Shown here in pieces: positions 16,798 to 25,865 of a stretch of 35,035 nucleotides of DNA (its first letter is position 1; each line of letters opens with the position of its first letter). The notes under the pieces are model-generated. The model was not told the origin of the DNA. It made no database searches and saw only the letters and a program-made list of their open reading frames with translations. A program made the translations under genes and the position numbers. This DNA is from Acidithiobacillus sulfurivorans (GTDB taxonomy: Bacteria; Pseudomonadota; Gammaproteobacteria; Acidithiobacillales; Acidithiobacillaceae): contig NZ_JAAOMP010000154.1 of the NCBI RefSeq assembly GCF_018853815.1, positions 1 through 35,035 on the forward strand, given 5' to 3'.

Positions 16798-18126
16798 CTA
16801 AATGAGCAGGGGCACAGCCAGCGCCAGGGCATGAATGATGACTCCCACCAGACCGCCGACCAGGGTTCCGTTCACCCGAATATATTGCAGATCGGTCCCC
16901 ACCCCTTCTTCCAGCAAACGGATCATGTCTTTTTCGGGCCAATCCTGAATGGTTTTTTCAATATGCTGCGCCAAACCATCGCGCATGGCCGGGGCCAAAC
17001 GGCGGGCGCTGTTTTCCAGATAATCATTAATGGCTTCCCGCAAGACTGCCTGCTCCGCCAAAAATGTCCCCAACTGCCCGGCCAACACCTGAATCTGGCC
17101 CTGCAAACGGGAATCGGGGCTGCACAAATCTTTGTCCAGCCAGGCTCGCAGGTCGCGCAACAAACCATCTGCATATTCCTGCACTGCCGGATGGGAAATC
17201 AGACCATTTTGCCAACGCCGGATACGTTCCTGAAACCGGGCGTCTGTCCGCAACCGCACAATCGCATCGGCCATCCAGCGATCAAAAGCCAGACGGCGCG
17301 GATGCTCGGGATCGTCCTCGATTTCCTGCAAAAGTTGATGCGCGGCCTTTACCAGATTTCGCGCGAGATTATCACTCAGAGTGGCAGGGTCCATGAGCGT
17401 GCTCATCCAGGAAAACAAGGTGGGATAGGCGCGTTTCAGAATGGCCGCTATTTGCTCGGCCAGCAGGCCCTGCGTTTCTTCCCCATCCAGCCACTCGCGC
17501 AGGCGCTGAATACCATCTTCCAGCAGGGCCTGATGACGGTGGTCTTCCGTCAGTAATGCCAGAATATTTCCCATCCAGCGCGCCCCGTCCACGCGCTGAA
17601 GCTGGCGACCCAGCGCGGTTCTCAGGGCGACACGCAATTCCTGATCGTCACTCAGCGCCAGGGCTTTTTGCAGCAACGTCGTCAATTGCCTGGCCAGCAG
17701 ATGACTGCTTTCCGGTTGTATCAACCACTGCGCCAGCCAGGTGGCAGGATCGGCGCGGCGCAACAAGCGGACAATGGCTTCGCTTTCCAGAAAATGATCA
17801 CGAATGAACGTAGCCAGACGCTTCGCCAGACGCGCCTTGTTTCTCGGCAAAATGGCCGTATGGGGAATGGGCAGCCCAAGCGGATGACGAAACAGGGCCA
17901 CCACCGCAAACCAGTCCGCCAGCCCGCCCACCATGGCGGCCTCGGAAAACGCCCCGGTCCAGGCCCAGAGGCCCAAAAATCCCTGACTGGCCGAAAACAA
18001 GAACAACAGCAGCGCCAACAGTAGCAAAACCAAAGCCCAGCGACGCATCGCCTGCAATTTTTGCAGGCGTTCTCCTGGCCGAGGATTCAGAAGTGCTTTT
18101 GGGGGTTCATTATTATCGGCAATCAT
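16798..18126 (-). CDS. DUF445 family membrane protein (YjiN-like)
   Basis: Protein of 442 residues from ATG 18126; a longer frame would need a TTG codon and has no ribosome site. An N-terminal helix (WALVLLLLALLLFLFSA) and a second hydrophobic segment are followed by the DUF445 signature GGLADWFAVVALFRHPLGLPIPHTAILPRNK. A long amphipathic helical middle comes next, with repeated LL.D..HR...L-type segments. The C-terminus is hydrophobic: GTLVGGLVGVIIHALALAVPLLI. DUF445 proteins are bitopic membrane proteins of unknown biochemical role. It is divergent from the YqaE-like gene. Family is certain; function is unknown. Confidence 0.88.
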   Translation of the reverse strand: MIADNNEPPKALLNPRPGERLQKLQAMRRWALVLLLLALLLFLFSASQGFLGLWAWTGAFSEAAMVGGLADWFAVVALFRHPLGLPIPHTAILPRNKARLAKRLATFIRDHFLESEAIVRLLRRADPATWLAQWLIQPESSHLLARQLTTLLQKALALSDDQELRVALRTALGRQLQRVDGARWMGNILALLTEDHRHQALLEDGIQRLREWLDGEETQGLLAEQIAAILKRAYPTLFSWMSTLMDPATLSDNLARNLVKAAHQLLQEIEDDPEHPRRLAFDRWMADAIVRLRTDARFQERIRRWQNGLISHPAVQEYADGLLRDLRAWLDKDLCSPDSRLQGQIQVLAGQLGTFLAEQAVLREAINDYLENSARRLAPAMRDGLAQHIEKTIQDWPEKDMIRLLEEGVGTDLQYIRVNGTLVGGLVGVIIHALALAVPLLI

Positions 18127-18211
18127 GTGAGCGAGTTTAGCACGGAGACTTGCACTCTGTAGAAATCGCCATTTAATATGCAAACATAATTATTGGCAGG
18201 GAGTATGGATC

Positions 18212-18400
18212 ATGCGTCTTGTTCTGGCGATTTTTTTACCTTTTCTGGTGTTTTTCACCATTGGCCGGCCCCTCGCAGGCATCATCTGCCTGCTTCTGCA
18301 AATCACCGTGCTGGGCTGGATACCGGCGGCTATCTGGGCAGTTTACGCCCTGAGCCAGTACAAGACCGATCAGAAAATCCAGAAAGTGCTGGGACGTTAA
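18212..18400 (+). CDS. YqaE/Pmp3-family small membrane protein
   Basis: Peptide of 62 residues with two hydrophobic helices (VLAIFLPFLVFFTIG and ICLLLQITVLGWIPAAIWAVYAL) and a short charged tail. The FLPFLVFF..GRP...I...L.T.LGWIP..IWA.Y pattern is the Pmp3/YqaE family. These proteolipids are linked to membrane potential and salt or stress tolerance. Start ATG 18212 follows an AGGGAG ribosome site. It stands alone, divergent from DUF445, and is followed by a hairpin. Confidence 0.88.
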   Translation: MRLVLAIFLPFLVFFTIGRPLAGIICLLLQITVLGWIPAAIWAVYALSQYKTDQKIQKVLGR

Positions 18401-18430
18401 CAAAACGGTCTACAGACTTATAGAAACAAC

Positions 18431-18450
18431 GGCGTTGCTAAAGCAACGCC
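18431..18450 (+). terminator. Hairpin downstream of the YqaE-like gene
   Basis: Perfect 8-bp stem GGCGTTGC / GCAACGCC with a TAAA loop, 30 bp after the stop. There is no T-run on either side, so it may be a weak or factor-dependent terminator between convergent genes. Confidence 0.45.
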
Positions 18451-18493
18451 AAAGTAGAGATAAGAACTCGTTACTCAGTTCGCACTGAAATCA

Positions 18494-18877
18494 TTACAGT
18501 GCCGCGCCGATTTCAATGATCTGATTGAGAACATGACAGACTTGCCTGAACAGGGCATCGGGCAGGTGGCCCTGGGGATGAGGTGCAGCCTTTCGAATAC
18601 GCCAGTCGAAGGATTTCGGTTGGTGGCAAAGAACATAACTTGTTTTGCCCGTTTTGCGCCCAGAGGCCCCACCCACCGCCAAAGCAAACGGATTGCCCGC
18701 ATTATAATCAGCCGTGGTCATCGGTAGGCCAATCACCAGGGAAGTGCGATCGTTAAACGCTTTTGGAGACAATACCAGAAAGGGATGACGGTCGCGCATC
18801 TCCCTGCCAGCATGGGGACTACAGTCAATCCACACGATTTCCTGCCGATCCGGAACCCATTTATCGGGTATTACCAA
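18494..18877 (-). CDS. mazF: MazF/PemK-family endoribonuclease toxin
   Basis: Toxin of 127 residues. Family motifs are VPDRQEIVWIDCSPHAGREMRDRHPFLVLSP (given by key residues: the RHP-FLVLSP core), IGLPMTT, then a C-terminal helix containing FRQVCHVLNQIIEIGAAL. MazF cleaves single-stranded mRNA; the Arg before HPFLVLSP and the Thr in PMTT correspond to the active-site positions. The start is TTG 18877, inside the last codons of mazE (7-bp overlap), because no upstream in-frame ATG exists and a downstream Met would remove the catalytic N-terminus. The rare start plus overlap should keep toxin output below antitoxin. Confidence 0.9.
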   Translation of the reverse strand: MVIPDKWVPDRQEIVWIDCSPHAGREMRDRHPFLVLSPKAFNDRTSLVIGLPMTTADYNAGNPFALAVGGASGRKTGKTSYVLCHQPKSFDWRIRKAAPHPQGHLPDALFRQVCHVLNQIIEIGAAL

Positions 18878-19122
18878 GATTCGGCACCAACGGGTTCAGT
18901 GACCATAGCTTCGCCACCATGTAAGGCAGGATCAAAAAGTTGAAGCCGTTCATCCAGCGTCAAATCAGCGCTTGTTCGGATCGGTTCCACAATAACCCGG
19001 CCATGCTCAACGGTCAGCATCACTTCCTGGTCCGCATGGAGTTTGGCTTCATGGGCGATGGCGGCGGGCAATCGGACACCCAGGTTGTTTCCCCACTTCT
19101 TGATAACCAGACACGCACCCAT
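18871..19122 (-). CDS. mazE: MazE/AbrB-type antitoxin
   Basis: Antitoxin of 83 residues. The N-terminal half (CLVIKKWGNNLGVRLPAAIA, then LHADQEVMLTVEHGRVIVEPI) is a swapped-hairpin AbrB/SpoVT DNA-binding domain, with WGNSLGVRLP-like family signature. The acidic and hydrophobic C-terminus (DERLQLFDPALHGG) is the disordered tail that blocks MazF. ATG 19122 has an AAGGAG site 8 nt upstream. A promoter overlapped by a perfect 26-bp palindrome lies just ahead, the expected autoregulatory arrangement. Confidence 0.9.
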   Translation of the reverse strand: MGACLVIKKWGNNLGVRLPAAIAHEAKLHADQEVMLTVEHGRVIVEPIRTSADLTLDERLQLFDPALHGGEAMVTEPVGAESW

Positions 19123-19145
19123 GACTTAACTCCTTTTAACCAATC

Positions 19146-19171
19146 CACGTTTATACTTAAGTATAAACGTG
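19146..19171. promoter_or_regulatory. Perfect 26-bp palindromic operator of mazEF
   Basis: The half-site CACGTTTATACTT is followed directly by its exact reverse complement, with no spacer. It ends 24 bp upstream of the mazE start and covers the -10 element of the predicted promoter, so binding of the MazE swapped-hairpin dimer would block transcription. Confidence 0.75.
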
Positions 19172-19188
19172 TGACTACTGGTCAGCAA
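19160..19188 (-). promoter_or_regulatory. Predicted sigma70 promoter of mazEF
   Basis: On minus, TTGCTG (19183-19188) and TATACT (19160-19165) are separated by exactly 17 bp. The -10 lies within the palindromic operator. Confidence 0.65.
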
Positions 19189-19246
19189 CATGGGACGCGC
19201 GCAGATCTGCATGCCGGGTTGGCATTGTGTAGCCCGCTTCGCGCAC

Positions 19247-19282
19247 AAAAAAATCCCAGCAGGCACAACGCCTGCTGGGATT
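19247..19282 (-). terminator. Rho-independent terminator of ssb
   Basis: On minus, a 13-bp stem AATCCCAGCAGGC / GCCTGCTGGGATT with a 5-base loop runs straight into a T-run (seven T including the stem end). It lies 28 bp after the ssb stop. Confidence 0.88.
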
Positions 19283-19310
19283 ATCTTTACAAATCTACAC
19301 AAGTTGCGGG

Positions 19311-19790
19311 TCAGAAAGGAATATCGTCATCAAAATCTTCCATCGGCGGAGGTGGAGTATCCTGTTTGCGCCCACTGCTAGCCGGAGCTGAAGAAGCACC
19401 CGTCGAATGACCGCCGCCATGATCTTCTTCGTCAAAACTGGCTGCACTACCACCGCCCCCGCGTGGGCCCACCAATTGCAGGCGATCACCGATGATTTCG
19501 GTGGTGTAGCGCTCCTGACCTTCCTTGTCGGTCCACTTGCGGGTCTGCAATCGGCCTTCCACATAAGCCATACTACCCTTGCGCAGGTATTCGCCGGCAA
19601 TTTCGGCGGTACGTCCAAAGAGCACAATACGATGCCATTCGGTGCGTTCCTGTTTGTTCCCTTCGCGATCCTTGAAATTTTCAGAGGTGGCAATACTGAA
19701 ATTGGCGATAGCAGCACCACTGGGCTGATAGCGCATCTCCGGGTCCCGGCCCAGATGTCCTAATACTATGACCTTGTTCACTCCCGCCAT
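19311..19790 (-). CDS. ssb: Single-stranded DNA-binding protein
   Basis: SSB of 159 residues. The OB-fold covers residues ~1-110, starting [21 protein letters not shown] with NFSIATSE and [21 protein letters not shown] Gly/Ser-rich disordered linker follows, then the acidic tip [10 protein letters not shown], which recruits replication and repair partners. Start ATG 19790 has AAGGAGAT upstream. It is divergent from uvrA, as in E. coli. It ends at a strong terminator. Confidence 0.96.
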   Translation of the reverse strand: MAGVNKVIVLGHLGRDPEMRYQPSGAAIANFSIATSENFKDREGNKQERTEWHRIVLFGRTAEIAGEYLRKGSMAYVEGRLQTRKWTDKEGQERYTTEIIGDRLQLVGPRGGGGSAASFDEEDHGGGHSTGASSAPASSGRKQDTPPPPMEDFDDDIPF

Positions 19791-19812
19791 TGTCAGATCT
19801 CCTTGAGTACAA

Positions 19813-19828
19813 GGGGACGGCCGTCCCC
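19813..19828. promoter_or_regulatory. GC-rich palindrome between ssb and uvrA
   Basis: Perfect 16-bp palindrome (half-site GGGGACGG) in the 102-bp divergent region. A TATACT -10-like hexamer for uvrA lies at 19837-19842, and the palindrome covers where its -35 would be. It does not match the E. coli LexA box. A regulatory role is inferred from symmetry and position. Confidence 0.5.
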
Positions 19829-19892
19829 GAAAGCTCTATACTAACCCATCCAGAGAAAAACTCATTCCTGAACCCAAAAAGGCTACGGCTAC

Positions 19893-22694
19893 ATGGAACA
19901 TATCCAGATCCGGGGCGCACGTACCCATAATCTCAAAAACATCTCATTGACCCTGCCCCGGGACCGCCTCATTGTCATCACCGGTTTATCCGGTTCGGGC
20001 AAATCCTCACTGGCTTTTGACACGCTCTATGCCGAAGGTCAGCGCCGCTATGTGGAGAGTCTTTCGGCCTATGCGCGGCAGTTTCTGTCGCTGATGGGCA
20101 AGCCTGATGTGGATGCCATTGAAGGGCTATCGCCCGCCATTTCCATTGAGCAGAAATCCACTTCCCATAATCCCCGCTCTACCGTCGGTACCATCACGGA
20201 AATCCATGACTATCTGCGTCTGCTGTATGCGCGAACCGGCACGCCCTGGTGTTGCGGAGCACCCATTCAGAGCCAGACCATCAGCCAGATGGTGGATCAA
20301 TTACTGGCCCTGCCTGAAGGCGAAAAACTGATGATTCTCGCCCCCATGGTGCGTGATCGGAAAGGTGGTCATGAAGAGGTGATCAGCGCGCTGCGGGCCA
20401 GGGGCCTGATTCGTGCCCGGGTAGATGGGGACATGCTCGAACTGGATGAAATTCCGACCCTGGACAAAAAACGCAAACATCGCGTTGAGGCCGTCGTTGA
20501 TCGTCTGGTGTTGCGTGCGGACAGTGGGCCGCGTCTGGCGGAATCCCTGGAAACCGCCCTGAGCCTCGCCGATGACCAGGCCATTGCCGTGTTGATGGGG
20601 CCTCAACATCAGGAAGAACGCCTATTCTCTGCCCATCATGCCTGTCCCGCTTGTGGACGTTCTTTTCCGGCCCTCGAACCTCGGCTGTTTTCTTTCAACA
20701 ATCCGGCGGGGGCCTGCCCACGTTGTGATGGTTTGGGAGAAATTACCTTTTTTGATCCGGACCTGATCATTCCTGATCCGGGTGCCAGCCTCAGCGCAGG
20801 GGCCATCGCCGCCTGGACCAAGCGCCACAAGGAACATTACACCCCCTTGTTAAAGGCGCTGGCCGCTCATTTTCATTTTTCCCTGGAGTCTTCCTGGGAA
20901 GATCTGCCTTTTGAGGTTCGTGAGCAAATTCTGCACGGTTCAGACGAACGCATCACCGTGCAGCAAGGTTCACGAACGCATCAGATTCATTTTGAGGGGG
21001 TTATTCCCGGGCTGGAACGGCGCCTACGCGAATCCCAGTCCAATTTGGCGCGGGAAGAAATCATGCGTTACATGGGCCGCCTGCGCTGTCCGGCCTGTCA
21101 CGGCAGCCGTCTACGTGAAGAAGCCCGTATGGTCAAAGTGGGGGCTCTGGCCCTTCAGGATGTGTCAGCGCTGCCCATTCGCGAATCCCTGCAACACTTT
21201 GAGCATTTGCAACTGGAGGGCCAGGAAGCCATCATCGCCGAGAGAATCCTGAAGGAAATCAGTAGCCGCCTGAAGTTTCTGGTAGATGTGGGTCTTGCCT
21301 ATCTGAGCCTGGATCGTTCCGCAGAAACCCTTTCCGGTGGCGAAGCCCAGCGCATTCGCCTGGCCTCCCAGATTGGTGCCGGTCTGGTGGGGGTCATGTA
21401 TGTGCTGGATGAACCCTCCATCGGCTTGCACCAGCGTGACAATGATCGTTTGATCGGCACCCTCAAACATCTACGCGATCTGGGGAATACCGTCATTGTT
21501 GTAGAGCATGACGAAGATGCCATTCGCGCTGCGGATCATGTGGTGGATATGGGCCCCGGCGCCGGTACCCACGGGGGTGAAGTCATCGCTCAGGGTACTC
21601 CCGAAGAGATTCGCGCCAATCCGGACTCCCTCACCGGCCGTTACCTGACGGGTGATTTGTGCATTGCCATTCCCGAACGCCGCCGTCACGACCAGCAACG
21701 CTGGCTGGAAGTCATCGGCGCGACAGGCAACAACCTGCAATCAGTCGATGCAAGAATTCCCATCGGCCTGTTTACCTGCATCACCGGCGTCAGCGGATCG
21801 GGCAAATCTACACTGATCAATGACACTTTGTATCCCGCCTGCGCGCGGGTCTTGATGGGCAGCACGCTGAGCCCGGCTACGCACCAGCAACTGCGTGGCC
21901 TGGAAGCCCTGGACAAGGTCATAGCCATTGATCAAAGCCCTATCGGCCGTACCCCCCGGAGCAATCCGGCCACCTATACCGGACTATTCACCCCGATTCG
22001 CGAGCTTTTTGCCGCCACCAGCGAGGCCCGGGCCAGAGGTTACAATCCGGGGCGCTTCAGTTTTAACGTCAAGGGAGGCCGTTGTGAAGCTTGTGAGGGC
22101 GACGGCGTTATTCGTGTAGAAATGCATTTTCTGCCGGACATTTACGTATCCTGTGATGTTTGTGCCGGAAAACGCTACAAGCGGGAAACTCTGGATGTAC
22201 ATTACAAGGGCAAAAATATTCACGAAATTCTCGAAATGACTGTGGAAGATGCCCGACAGTTTTTTGATCCGGTACCGGCCATTGCCCGTAAATTGCAAAC
22301 ACTGCTGGATGTGGGGTTGGGTTATCTGCGCCTGGGCCAGTCCGCCACCACACTTTCCGGTGGCGAAGCCCAGCGGGTAAAACTCTCTCGGGAATTATCC
22401 CGACGGGATACCGGACGCACCCTATACATTCTCGATGAACCTACCACTGGTCTGCATTTTCATGATATTGCCCTGCTCCTGGTGGTCCTGCAGAAGCTCG
22501 CCGATGCGGGCAATACCATTGTGGTCATTGAACATAATCTGGATGTCATCAAAACCGCCGACTGGATTATCGACCTGGGTCCCGAGGGTGGCTCCGGAGG
22601 CGGGCAAATCATCGCCACCGGCAGCCCTGACGAAGTCGCCCGCAATCCGGTTTCACACACCGGTCACTATCTGGCGCGACATTTATCCCGATAA
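19893..22694 (+). CDS. uvrA: Excinuclease ABC subunit A
   Basis: UvrA of 933 residues, full length. It is the ATP-dependent damage sensor of nucleotide excision repair. Two ABC ATPase modules are visible: Walker [13 protein letters not shown] near the N-terminus and [13 protein letters not shown] in the second half, with LSGGEAQR signatures for both and [10 protein letters not shown] / [10 protein letters not shown] Walker B motifs. Zinc sites are seen in [12 protein letters not shown]...CPRCDG, in CPACHG, and in CEACEGDG...CDVCAGKRY. The first-half insert also holds the UvrB-binding region. Start ATG 19893 has AAAGG about 10 nt upstream. The arrangement with ssb is conserved with E. coli, where both are SOS genes. 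Confidence 0.97.
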   Translation: MEHIQIRGARTHNLKNISLTLPRDRLIVITGLSGSGKSSLAFDTLYAEGQRRYVESLSAYARQFLSLMGKPDVDAIEGLSPAISIEQKSTSHNPRSTVGTITEIHDYLRLLYARTGTPWCCGAPIQSQTISQMVDQLLALPEGEKLMILAPMVRDRKGGHEEVISALRARGLIRARVDGDMLELDEIPTLDKKRKHRVEAVVDRLVLRADSGPRLAESLETALSLADDQAIAVLMGPQHQEERLFSAHHACPACGRSFPALEPRLFSFNNPAGACPRCDGLGEITFFDPDLIIPDPGASLSAGAIAAWTKRHKEHYTPLLKALAAHFHFSLESSWEDLPFEVREQILHGSDERITVQQGSRTHQIHFEGVIPGLERRLRESQSNLAREEIMRYMGRLRCPACHGSRLREEARMVKVGALALQDVSALPIRESLQHFEHLQLEGQEAIIAERILKEISSRLKFLVDVGLAYLSLDRSAETLSGGEAQRIRLASQIGAGLVGVMYVLDEPSIGLHQRDNDRLIGTLKHLRDLGNTVIVVEHDEDAIRAADHVVDMGPGAGTHGGEVIAQGTPEEIRANPDSLTGRYLTGDLCIAIPERRRHDQQRWLEVIGATGNNLQSVDARIPIGLFTCITGVSGSGKSTLINDTLYPACARVLMGSTLSPATHQQLRGLEALDKVIAIDQSPIGRTPRSNPATYTGLFTPIRELFAATSEARARGYNPGRFSFNVKGGRCEACEGDGVIRVEMHFLPDIYVSCDVCAGKRYKRETLDVHYKGKNIHEILEMTVEDARQFFDPVPAIARKLQTLLDVGLGYLRLGQSATTLSGGEAQRVKLSRELSRRDTGRTLYILDEPTTGLHFHDIALLLVVLQKLADAGNTIVVIEHNLDVIKTADWIIDLGPEGGSGGGQIIATGSPDEVARNPVSHTGHYLARHLSR

Positions 22695-22735
22695 ATTGCA
22701 CAATAGTCCCGTAAACATGACCTGGAGCCGTGAAT

Positions 22736-23290
22736 ATGTCCGTTCTCCCCGAACGCCGTGAACAAATCCGCAGTGCCCACGCCGCCCTGATCTTGCAGGT
22801 AGTTGCAGCCTGCCAGAACCCCCGGTTGCGAGGCACTGTCGACGACCACCTGCGCGTCGCCGCTGCGAATGGTTGGGGAGAACTGGTGGCCGTCATTCAA
22901 CAGATGATGGCTGGCAAGCGCGAACTGGGTTTACTGCAGGGACTGGATGAAGAAGACAGTGTCATTGTCGAATCCATACTGATGGGCCTGCAAAATCCCG
23001 AAACCCTCCCCAAAAGTACGGGGCAGGCAGATCCGGGACTGGCGGCCCCAGGGCTGGCCAGTGTCATCCTTGCCGCCCGCCGGGGCGATCCCCAGGCCGT
23101 CGCCTGGTTGGGACAAATGGCCAGTCAAATGCAAAAAGCCGGAGGCGACATGGCCCGTATGGGGGCCGCTCTCGGCCCCTTGTCCCGGGGTTTGGATGAT
23201 CGTCGCAAACTGGAAAAAGGGATGGGACCATTGGGTCGCAGCCTGCTTCAGGGGGTACTGGACGAACTCGCCAAAGCCGAATTGCAATAA
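22736..23290 (+). CDS. Conserved hypothetical protein between uvrA and cnoX
   Basis: Protein of 184 residues from ATG 22736, with CTGGAG 9 nt upstream; GTG 22730 is an alternative. I do not recognise a family. It has no signal peptide or membrane helix and looks wholly helical. The N-terminal part (LPERREQIRSAHAALILQVV) leads to a middle with GWGELVAVIQQMMAGKRELGLLQGLDEEDSVIVESILMGLQNP, and an Ala/Gly-rich C-terminal half contains MASQMQKAGGDMARMGAALG. Base composition matches neighbours, so it is a resident gene. It starts 41 bp after uvrA and ends 85 bp before the thioredoxin gene, probably in the same operon. Confidence 0.75.
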   Translation: MSVLPERREQIRSAHAALILQVVAACQNPRLRGTVDDHLRVAAANGWGELVAVIQQMMAGKRELGLLQGLDEEDSVIVESILMGLQNPETLPKSTGQADPGLAAPGLASVILAARRGDPQAVAWLGQMASQMQKAGGDMARMGAALGPLSRGLDDRRKLEKGMGPLGRSLLQGVLDELAKAELQ

Positions 23291-23375
23291 GGTCCATTCC
23301 ACCCGAAAAGCTTGAAATGTTGCTTTATCGCCCCTATTTCCCGAGTCAACGTCTTTTTATTTTCAGGAGTATTGC

Positions 23376-24245
23376 ATGGCCACTGGTGAACACATCCTCG
23401 AAGTCAACTTAGGTAATTTTCAGGAAGCCGTTATTGAGCTTTCCCAAAAGGCCCTGGTCCTCGTGGATTTCTGGGCACCCTGGTGTGGACCCTGTCGCGC
23501 CCTGGGTCCTGTCCTCGAAAAGCTGGCGGAAGAAATGCAGGGTGCTTTTGTTCTGGCCAAAATCAATTCTGATGAAAACCAGGAACTCTCCCAGAAATAT
23601 CAGGTGCGCGGAATTCCCGCAGTCAAGGCTTTCAAAAACGGTAAAGTGGTAGATGAGTTCACCGGCGCTCTCCCGGAGTCTGCAATCCGCCAGTTTCTTG
23701 AAAAACATTTACCCAAGCCCGGCGATGATCTGCGCGCCGAGGCCATGGCCGCCATGGCCCAGGGCAAAACCGATGAAGCCCAGTCACTACTGGAAGAATC
23801 CCTGCAAACGAACCCCCAAAACGATCAGGCGCGTTTGGCACTGGCCCATCTCGCCATACAACAGGGACGCCATGCGGATGCCCAGGCACAAATTGATGCC
23901 ATGTCCCCCCTGTTTCAGATGGAAATCGAGGTCGAGGGCCTGAAAGCATTACTGGAATTTACGGATGCAGCACGCAAAGCGCCGCCCATGACCACGCTGG
24001 AGACGACCATTGCCCATGAAAAAGGCGATGCACGCGCTCTGGCCATGTATCAGCGGGCGCTGGTTCTGCTTTTGCAAGGCCAGGAAGCCGCCGCTTTGGA
24101 TCAACTGATTGAAATGGTGGAAAGACACAAAAGTTACGACGATGGACTCGCCCGCAAAACCATTCTGAAGATTTTTGCCCTGCACAGTAATCAGGGGCCA
24201 CTGGTTGAGCAATACCGCACCAAATTATCCCGCGCCTTATATTAA
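23376..24245 (+). CDS. cnoX: CnoX/YbbN-type thioredoxin-TPR protein
   Basis: Cytosolic protein of 289 residues. Residues ~8-110 are a thioredoxin fold with WAPWCGPCRALGPVLEKLA; the active cysteines are C37 and C40. The cis-Pro region is VRGIPAVKAF. Residues ~120-285 are helical TPR-like repeats (AMAAMAQGKTDEAQSLLEES, ALAHLAIQQGRHADAQAQI). This architecture is CnoX, a holdase that protects proteins from oxidation and hands them to GroEL or DnaK. E. coli CnoX has lost the first cysteine (SxxC); here CGPC is intact, so the protein may also act as a reductase. A GGAG site precedes ATG 23376. Confidence 0.88.
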   Translation: MATGEHILEVNLGNFQEAVIELSQKALVLVDFWAPWCGPCRALGPVLEKLAEEMQGAFVLAKINSDENQELSQKYQVRGIPAVKAFKNGKVVDEFTGALPESAIRQFLEKHLPKPGDDLRAEAMAAMAQGKTDEAQSLLEESLQTNPQNDQARLALAHLAIQQGRHADAQAQIDAMSPLFQMEIEVEGLKALLEFTDAARKAPPMTTLETTIAHEKGDARALAMYQRALVLLLQGQEAAALDQLIEMVERHKSYDDGLARKTILKIFALHSNQGPLVEQYRTKLSRALY

Positions 24246-24344
24246 GTGCTATGGTAGATCTTAGGCAGGAACTAGATGCTTTATTACCGAGTCTAAACGC
24301 AGATGCGTCAATGCTGCAGAACCAAAACTCCAAAGGAGAGTCCT

Positions 24345-25865
24345 ATGGCGAATAGTCGCCCGAAAACCCTGTTGAAACGCCCGAAACTACTGATTACTGC
24401 TGTTGTTGCTGCGTGCTTTGGTTTTACGCTGGGCGCCACCGAATGGGCACAGGCCGATGCCACCCCTACGGCTCCCGCCTTATCCATCAACACCAACACC
24501 GCACCCCAACAGGCGCTGGTTGCCCTCCCGGACTTTACCCCCATTATTGATCGCTATGGTCCGGCAGTGGTGAACATCAGCAGCACCACCAACAAAGTCA
24601 TCCACCAACAGCACAATCCGTTTCCGCCAAATTCTCCTTTTTACCAGTTTTTTCAGCACTTCGGCGCACCCGGACAAGCCGGTCCCGGCCATCAGCAGCA
24701 CGAAAAAATTCAATCACTGGGTTCCGGATTTATCATCAGCCCGGATGGTTACATTGTCACCGCCGGTCACGTAGTACGGGGTGCCAATCATATTGTCGTC
24801 ACGCTGACCAATCATCATGCCTATCCCGCCAAACTGATCGGACTTTCAGTACGCTACGACACCGCCCTGCTGAAAATTGATGCCAAGGATCTTCCCACTG
24901 TCCCTATCGGCAATTCTGATCATCTGAAAGTCGGCCAGTGGTTGCTGGCTGTAGGTGCGCCCTTCGGTTTTTACAATACCGTCACCCAGGGGGTGGTCAG
25001 CGCCATGAACCGGCCGTTGCCTGATGACGAATACATCCCTTTCATCCAGAGCGACGTGCCCATTAATCCCGGCAACTCCGGTGGTCCGCTCTTTAACATG
25101 AAGGGCCAGGTGATCGGCATCAATGATCAGATTTATACCAACAGCGGCGGATATATGGGATTGTCATTCTCCATCCCCATCAATACCGTCATGCGTGTGG
25201 TGCAGGACTTCAAGGACCATAAACCCATTCAGTTCGGGTATCTGGGTGTCGAAGTGCAGGATGTCACGCCGCAAATGGCCCAGGCCCTGCATCTTCAGGA
25301 ACCGGTAGGCGCCCTCGTGGCTTCGGTGATGCCGGGTAGCCCCGCCGCCAAGGCTGGCATCCAGCCCGGTGATGTCATAGTGACTTATGACAGCAAACCG
25401 ATTTACAACATCAGCCAACTGCCGCCCATGGTCGGCAACACGGTTCCTGGCACCCATGCCAGCGTGGGCATCCTTCATCATGGCGTCGCGGAAACAAAAA
25501 ATGTGTTGGTCACCGCCCTGCCGAAAAACATGGATGAACAGAACAGCAGTACCCAACCGGCAGCGCCTGCAAAGACTGTGAAAATCAGCCGGATGGATAT
25601 TCATGTTCAAAATCTGACTCCAGATATTGAAAAACAACTGGATGTCCACCATGGTGTGGTGGTGGTAGGTGTCAGTGAAGGCCCTGCCGCCGAAGCAGGC
25701 CTGATGCCCGGAATGATCATTCAGCAGATCAATCAGCAGGATGTCCAAAATGTCAGCGAGCTGACGCACATTGTCGCCGGGTTACCAAAAGACCAACCCA
25801 TTCCCATGTTGGTCCGTCAGGGTAAAGCCAGCATCTATGTGGTCATTACGCTCGCAAAGAAATAG
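24345..25865 (+). CDS. HtrA/Deg-family periplasmic serine protease
   Basis: DegP/DegQ-type protease of 506 residues. ATG 24345 follows AAAGGAG and gives a signal peptide (basic KTLLKRPK, then a hydrophobic core, ending ...WAQA-D). The trypsin-like domain has H142 in VTAGHVVRG, D172 in RYDTALLKI and S245 in NPGNSGGPLF, a complete triad. A His/Pro-rich LA loop (HQQHNPFPPNSPFYQFFQHF) resembles DegP/Q. Two PDZ domains follow: ~280-370 (FGYLGVEVQDVTPQMA, GSPAAKAGIQPGDVI) and ~410-500 (GPAAEAGLMPGMIIQQIN). It should degrade or refold misfolded envelope proteins. It lies 99 bp after cnoX with its own ribosome site; which of DegP, DegQ or DegS it equals is not assigned. Confidence 0.92.
   Translation: MANSRPKTLLKRPKLLITAVVAACFGFTLGATEWAQADATPTAPALSINTNTAPQQALVALPDFTPIIDRYGPAVVNISSTTNKVIHQQHNPFPPNSPFYQFFQHFGAPGQAGPGHQQHEKIQSLGSGFIISPDGYIVTAGHVVRGANHIVVTLTNHHAYPAKLIGLSVRYDTALLKIDAKDLPTVPIGNSDHLKVGQWLLAVGAPFGFYNTVTQGVVSAMNRPLPDDEYIPFIQSDVPINPGNSGGPLFNMKGQVIGINDQIYTNSGGYMGLSFSIPINTVMRVVQDFKDHKPIQFGYLGVEVQDVTPQMAQALHLQEPVGALVASVMPGSPAAKAGIQPGDVIVTYDSKPIYNISQLPPMVGNTVPGTHASVGILHHGVAETKNVLVTALPKNMDEQNSSTQPAAPAKTVKISRMDIHVQNLTPDIEKQLDVHHGVVVVGVSEGPAAEAGLMPGMIIQQINQQDVQNVSELTHIVAGLPKDQPIPMLVRQGKASIYVVITLAKK

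Noticed and set aside
16447-17556. 369-codon plus-strand open frame
   Set aside because: It lies opposite DUF445 and the SoxXA-binding-like gene, with Pro/His/Gln-rich low-complexity product; antisense shadow.
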